From Anastatus disparis (taxonomy: Eukaryota > Arthropoda > Insecta > Hymenoptera > Eupelmidae), in assembly GCA_017163975.1 (NCBI GenBank), contig JAFFSR010000351.1:2873501-2937500 (forward strand): a DNA stretch of 64,000 nucleotides, written 5' to 3'. The translations under genes and the position numbers were made by a program. Under the pieces are notes generated by a model. That model was not told the DNA's origin, made no database searches, and was given only the letters and a program-made list of their open reading frames with translations. Shown here piece after piece: positions 59,089 to 64,000 of the stretch (its first letter is position 1; every line of letters starts with the position of its first letter).

Positions 59089-60024
59089 ATGCAACAAGCA
59101 AAGAGCAAAGCAACGGCTCAAGTGAGAGGAAGAGCATGGGCCAGAGGCCGAGCTCTGAGCACATACCAGCAGCAAGTAAGCCCAAGCGTGGCCGAGGCAG
59201 GCATCGTAAGAGGACTAGCGATGGATAGAGGACGTGACCGAGGTGTAACTATTAGAGAAGAATATTTGGGAGAGAGACGACCAGGGCAAACATTACAGCA
59301 ACAAGGTCGAAACATCAGGTGCCCAGGCTATCGTGGTTGTACTCGAGGGAGACGCCACCTATGTGACAGTTTAAGAACATCAAGCTTACAACCATTTAGC
59401 ACCAAGTTGCCCCCCAACCTTCCTCGCCACCAGCTGCGGTTAACACTCTTGAAAATCAAAACCAATCACTTAGCTTCACCCCTACAGCACCCTTACAGCA
59501 AACTCTTCTTACACCTCCAGCTCCTAACTCATCCTTCACTCCTAGACAAGTCACAGTGCGTGACTTAGCCACCTTAAACTTAGACGAGGTCCCTCGTCTC
59601 TCACAGAACGATGCACACAGAGTATATGTGGCTATATTTCCATCACCATTAAACGTGAACCCCGCTAACTATCCTCCTATTACACATTATTATCCTTCTT
59701 TAGCTCCTATCCTTAACTCTCCTCCAACAAACACTAACCCCCCTCCTACAACACAATCAATAAGTACATCCTCCAACGTTCCGCCATAAATGGGTATAGA
59801 CATACCACGGCCAATAGCCAACAACGACCAGCCACGAAATGCCAAGGCCCTCAAAATCAAAAGGTGTAGACCGACCAGGGTGCTGGAATTGTAGCCAGGA
59901 TGGTCATAGCTGGACGATGTGTCCAATAGAAAGAAGAAGATTCTGTAGAGGATGTGGAGAACCTGGAGTAACACTGCCAACTTGCCCAAATTGTAGAGAT
60001 GAATGGCGTAATGCACAAGTATAA
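59089..60024 (+). pseudogene. ORF downstream of integrase ending in CCHC zinc knuckles
   Basis: Follows and partly overlaps the end of pol. Frame 59089-59568 is Arg/Gly/Gln-rich (VRGRAWARGRAL, MDRGRDRGVT); 59556-59789 is Pro/Ser/Thr-rich; 59839-60024 contains CWNCSQDGHSWTMC and CRGCGEPGVTLPTCPNC, a nucleocapsid-like CCHC knuckle plus a second Cys cluster. At least one frame change and one stop separate the parts. A nucleocapsid-like domain 3' of integrase is unusual; it could be a third ORF or a displaced second gag end. Confidence 0.6.
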
Positions 60025-61276
60025 ATACTAGAACCTCCTTATAGATTAATATATACATATATATATATATATATACTGTATCAACAATAAAATAATGAGT
60101 ATTTATTTCAACCTTCCTACAGCTTTAACAATCATAATCATTTCATATCATTCTATCATTCATATCAATGTAGTAAAGCAAAGAACAAAGTTTTTTTTAA
60201 TGATACTCTCTTCCGCTGAAAAAAACTGATGATTTAACAAAAAGCAAATGGAGAAGAAGATTACTGGCATTGCCAGAGATAACTTGCTGGCAAGTCAATG
60301 GATCGGTGCTAAACATGTATTTTTTTTCTCTAACCATAATTTCTTTATTGAAATTCGAAATTTTTTTTTGTTTCTGTTTGTTTTCTAATAAAATTTACAA
60401 TTTTTTCTTTAATTTAACATACATGTCTTAAGTGCACCAAGCGAACCAAGGTAAAGTTAGATATTTTCTTTTACTTTTATTTTCTTTGCGAAAAAAATTA
60501 ATTCATTATATGTATGTATGTCTTATAAAATAATTATTCAAGTACATTTTTCTTGCGTTTTCATAATCATATATGAGAGAATGTGTGTAAGTATGCAGAA
60601 ATAAAATTTTTTTTTGTGAATATATAATTGTATTTTAACACTTGGGATGAGCCAGCCATATCAAAAATATATATTAAATACTTTAGAATTGCTACACGTA
60701 CAACATTACATATAACACTACTCATAAAAGATTAAGCTGCAGCAATGATGACTTCAAAAAGAAGAAAACTAATTGAAAAACGAAACAACATAACAAACAT
60801 CACTCACTTTTAGATCTGATTGCACACATTTAGAATGGTCAAAATCGAATTCAGCGCATTCGTATTAAAAAATTATATTTTACTATTTAAAATTTGTAGT
60901 TTTTACGTTACGTTACAATAACAAAAAAAATAATTCACTGGCAACATCCTATTTCCAGATAATTATCATGTTTTTATTAGGATTTCACTAAAATACTTAA
61001 TAAAAAATTACTATATTAGGCCAAAATTTAAAAACTAATGTATATTAAACATAAGTTTCGGAAAAACAACTCTTAATTAATGGAATATATTTATAAGTCG
61101 CCAAAACGAACCGATAACAAATAATATGCACATTTCTGTGAATTCACTCATATATATATATCTAAACAAATTCTGAATGGTCCATAACATGGAAAAGAAC
61201 CATTTTACCAATTTTAAGCAAAAAAAAATTTTTATCACAACTTTCCAAAAATTTGTTTTTTGCTGCCTCATTTCCC
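60025..61276. other. AT-rich region after the old gypsy element
   Basis: A short (AT)n run (60056-60074), AATAAAATAATGAG, then low-complexity sequence. No LTR matching the upstream side and no gene seen. Confidence 0.5.
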
Positions 61277-61278
61277 TA

Positions 61279-61451
61279 CCCAAAATGCTTGTTTACCGCA
61301 CAAAAAATTATATATGAGAAAATTTAAATAACGTGCATGAAAATTTAAAAAGCGAGCGGAAAATTTATTTATTGAATAATAAATGAATTTTCCGTACGCT
61401 TTTTAAATTTTCACGCACTTAATTTTTCGTGCAGTATACAGGTATTTTGGG
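61279..61451. mobile_element. TA-flanked MITE, 173 bp
   Basis: Ends CCCAAAATGCTTGTTTACCG and, inverted, CCCAAAATACCTGTATACTG, with TA at 61277-61278 and 61452-61453 (Tc1/mariner-type target). Arms continue through AAATTTAAAAAGCG and CGGAAAATT. Confidence 0.8.
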
Positions 61452-62330
61452 TATGGAAATCGAGGCACAGAAGAACGAATTTTCAAACGAAAAATGCCCG
61501 ATTAGCGCACGCTAAGGCAATTTTTAACGAACGTGATTTGAATATAAATTTTTTATTCGAGAATTACAGTAAACAAAGATACTTTTTTAACACTCCGTGC
61601 ACGAAACACGGTTTCTCATGCTTGTTTTGCGTGTGCGAAACCTAATAATTTTTCATAATGTGCGAAACATGTACGCCATGTTGCTTTTTTTTAGACAACA
61701 AGATTCACAATTGTTTTGCGGACTTAGCCTCGATATTTATGTCATATAAGGTTATTGTGACAGGAAATGCGAAACAAAATTTTTTATTACCAAAAATAAA
61801 AAGGGGGAATTGCTTCATATGTAAAAGAGTGGTTGAATGATATTTTTCAAAAAGATTTTACTTTTATCAATTATAAAGTTGATTTAGATAGTAAATATTT
61901 ACTCATAATGTTTTTCACAGGTAGAATTGATGTAAAACATTTAGTCACTTTTAAAAAATCACATATATCAGATATAAGAGTAACATATATACATAACATA
62001 TATGTCACTTTAACTATATAACATGTATCATAGAATTAAAAAAAAATTAAATTTTTCAAGTATGAATGTTTAATTTTTTTTAAAGAATTTTCTTAAACAA
62101 AATTCAACTTTTTTAACAGTTAATTCCAGAAACTGTTCTAATGAACAACTAATAACTTTAGCTAGTCAACAATTAATTTAAAAAAATCTTCTAAATAATG
62201 AGCGTTTTAATTTGCTCTTTTAAATTTATTATAAATCAGAAATCTTCTCTAATAAGTAAATGTAAATAAAAGTTTTTATTCGCAAACATAAAAATATTTA
62301 TTGTATTAATGATGCAGTTGTAAATATTTA
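61452..62330. other. AT-rich spacer
   Basis: Two short ORFs (61658-61840, 61833-62021) have no recognisable features. GTGCGAAACATG-type repeats occur near 61600-61670. No gene supported. Confidence 0.45.
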
Positions 62331-62354
62331 TGATTTATCATTTATTTTTTATTA

Positions 62355-62610
62355 TTTACTCGTCTAATTGTCACTCTCGCTACGCTCGGGTGACAAATTA
62401 ACTCGTCTTGCTCCGCTCGGTAAGTAATCGCGTAAATAATCGTGTTTCGCTCACGATGTGTTAAAAAATAGTATACGCAACACGTGCGCGGTACAGGTGA
62501 TCCACGCACTCGTCGTTTTTTTCGCCCTCGCTTCGCTCGGGCGAAAAATTTGACTTGTGCGTGAATCACCTATTTCGCGCACTAGTTGCGTAATGTACTA
62601 TTAATGCGAA
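62355..62610. repeat. Foldback with CTCGCTTCGCTCGGG motifs
   Basis: CTCGCTACGCTCGGG (62373), CTTGCTCCGCTCGG (62407), TTTCGCTCACG (62444) and CTCGCTTCGCTCGGG (62527) recur. 62472-62605 folds: TACGCAAC...GTTGCGTA, GGTGATCCACGCAC...GTGCGTGAATCACC, TCGCCC...GGGCGA. Confidence 0.6.
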
Positions 62611-62769
62611 CGTAAACCATTACTGACTGCCCGTATGAAACTAGCATTTTAAATGTATCGAGGTGAGCACTTGGTTTTTGCATCCCGCTCTTCTATATTT
62701 CTTTTCTTTGTTTAAATAATTTTTTTACTTTCGATACTTGTGCGAAAACAGATTCTCATTTTCATAATA

Positions 62770-63074
62770 TTAACCCTTTCAGAACGGAATTATTATTTCA
62801 TCATGAAAAGTTCTGATAACCATTTAGCGATGATAAGTGTTCATTTATTAAGCAATTTTTCCGATAAAAAAAATGTTTTTTTTTTCTTTTCAAGTTTTCT
62901 TAGTTTCTATCAAAAATATAATAACTTAGGCCCTCAGTTTGAGATCGGAAATAGTCCACTTCAATCTAATACACATATTTTTTTTACAAAATTTGAAGCC
63001 ACTTTTGCACAATTTCAAAAAAACCAAAAAATGTCAATGTACATTGTAATGTAAATTGGTTCTGAAAGGGTTAA
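62770..63074. mobile_element. piggyBac-like MITE, ~305 bp
   Basis: Ends TTAACCCTTTCAGAACGG...GGTTCTGAAAGGGTTAA. TTAA target and CCCTTT terminus are typical of piggyBac elements. The overlapping 104-aa ORF is not supported as a gene. Confidence 0.82.
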
Positions 63075-63111
63075 ACATTTAACAAATATATTTTATTTGT
63101 TGCACTCCTTA

Positions 63112-63811
63112 GCGGAAATCAGATTTGCTAATAAGTGCAAGCAACTGCTAATAACTTTTATAAATAGTTTGGTTTGAGACAGAAGTAGCGGTTATTTGCA
63201 GTTAATAGTAGTTATTTGCAGATATTAACAGTTATTAACATTTATAAACGCATAAATTTTGTACAATACAATTTTTAAAAATTAAGATAATAGTAACAGT
63301 TATTTTTTTATTTTTGCAGTTATTTACCATTATTTGCGGATTCTTGCACATATTTGTAATTATTTTCTGATTTTTGTGGTTATTTGCAGAAACTTGCAGT
63401 TATTTATAGTTAATATAGTTATTCATAAAAATTAATTGTCTTGAAAATTTTTTTCTATATATAAAAAATTAAAAAATTTTTTAAAAAACGTATAATTGTT
63501 AATAACTGTAAATAATTGCAAGAAATTACAAATAACTGTAAATAAATTCAAATAACTGCTAATAACTGTTATTAGTACTTCTATTATTAACTATAAATTA
63601 ATGAAATAGCAAATAACTGCTTATGAATGCTAATAATTGCTTATAACTGCTAATAACTGATAATAACTGCTATTAACTGCAAATAACCGCTACTTCTGTC
63701 TCAAACCAAACTATTTATAACAGTTATTAGCAGCTTTTAGCAGTGATTTGCATTTATTAGCAATTATTTTTAATTATTAACAGTTATTAGCAAAACTGAT
63801 TTCCATTAGGG
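63112..63811. mobile_element. Foldback element of GTTATTTGCAG repeats, single copy
   Basis: Ends CCTTAGCGGAAATCAG... and ...CTGATTTCCATTAGGG, arms of ~11-bp degenerate repeats; includes GAGACAGAAGTAGCGGTTAT and its inverse as in the copy at 41346-42144. About 700 bp; serves as the reference for the composite copy. Confidence 0.8.
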
Positions 63812-64000
63812 CTATTATTTTCTTTTTAAAAATAATAATTTACTAATTTATTTTTCTTTATTAAATTATTATTTACCTTTACTGTAATAATATTTTAGAA
63901 TATTATTGTCTTTTGTTATAATATTGTTTTCTTGGTTAGAATATTATTTTAGTATTTTATTTTTCTTTATTCATGAAAATAATCTTACAATGCTTGGATT
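63812..64000. other. AT-rich end of window
   Basis: No feature seen. Confidence 0.6.

Larger units (their letters stand above)
55264..59228 (+). pseudogene. pol: Pol of the old Ty3/gypsy element, interrupted by two MITEs and several lesions
   Basis: Protease: AMLDSGSVHSYIGMELGLEL (55437-55497), cut by a MITE at 55515. Then IDFQRLFKLRVDYEYDEWW (56045 on), RT palm pieces in shifting frames (SESPWSSCPV, FGQ-like MLYGLTNAPSAFQKVM, YLDDIIVV at ~56776-56800), a second MITE at 56876-57088, RNase H (QTDASDYAVAGVLIQ, TEKECLAVLWA, VTDHHSLLWL), and integrase (CQQCQAHK, Asp in GADVMGP, Asp in VTDNGKEF). The third catalytic residue of integrase reads Gln in NPVQRVNR (codon 58503-58505) where Glu is expected. 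C-terminus ends at 59228. Confidence 0.9.

Noticed and set aside
62342..62569. 75-aa minus-strand ORF
   Set aside because: Arises from the CTCGCTTCGCTCGGG foldback; arginine-rich by composition only.

Overview
This 64-kb window is AT-rich eukaryotic DNA made almost entirely of mobile elements and the repeats they landed in. GT-AG introns, TATA boxes, Ty3/gypsy retrotransposons, a Maverick/Polinton, a pogo-type transposon and many short foldback elements suggest an insect, perhaps a hymenopteran (inference). I see no conserved single-copy host gene, rRNA, tRNA or CRISPR array.

Layout. 1-1970: the decayed 3' end of a Ty3/gypsy element. 2727-21386: an 18.7-kb Polinton with ~0.68-kb terminal inverted repeats and a 6-bp target duplication (CACACG), inserted in the (CA)n tract of a host repeat. 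A second, uninterrupted copy of that repeat lies at 33385-34825. 22293-30895: a nearly complete, young Ty3/gypsy element with ~1.2-kb LTRs. 31524-33100: an LTR-like block carrying a hAT-type MITE, followed by a four-unit array of hairpins. 36640-40449: a pogo-like transposon in a ~300-bp tandem satellite, which also hosts a foldback element (41346-42144). 44.0-51.9 kb: retrotransposon and MITE debris. 52.9-60.0 kb: a heavily decayed Ty3/gypsy element interrupted by two TTAA-flanked MITEs. 60-64 kb: more MITEs and a second copy of the foldback family.

How the Polinton genes fit together. The morphogenesis set is the major capsid protein, penton-like minor capsid protein, a PLA2/pX-like protein, an adenovirus-type protease, a packaging ATPase joined in frame to a DUF8207-type region, and a fibre-like coiled-coil protein. 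The replication and integration set is a retroviral-type integrase with chromodomain, a protein-primed DNA polymerase B, and a small protein that may bind ssDNA. The capsid genes are intact. The protease is split by an 83-bp hairpin insertion, the ATPase and integrase each carry one frameshift, and the polymerase has two in-frame stops, so this copy is probably dead but was recently complete.

The most unusual content is (i) a six-exon gene at 15148-17550 on the minus strand, in which every inferred GT-AG intron is phase 0 and two exons are tandem duplicates; (ii) the hairpin that splits the protease; (iii) the array of four hairpins with compensating arm changes at 32796-33100; (iv) a primer-binding-site region repeated four times in the young gypsy element; and (v) a CCHC zinc-knuckle ORF downstream of integrase in the old gypsy element.
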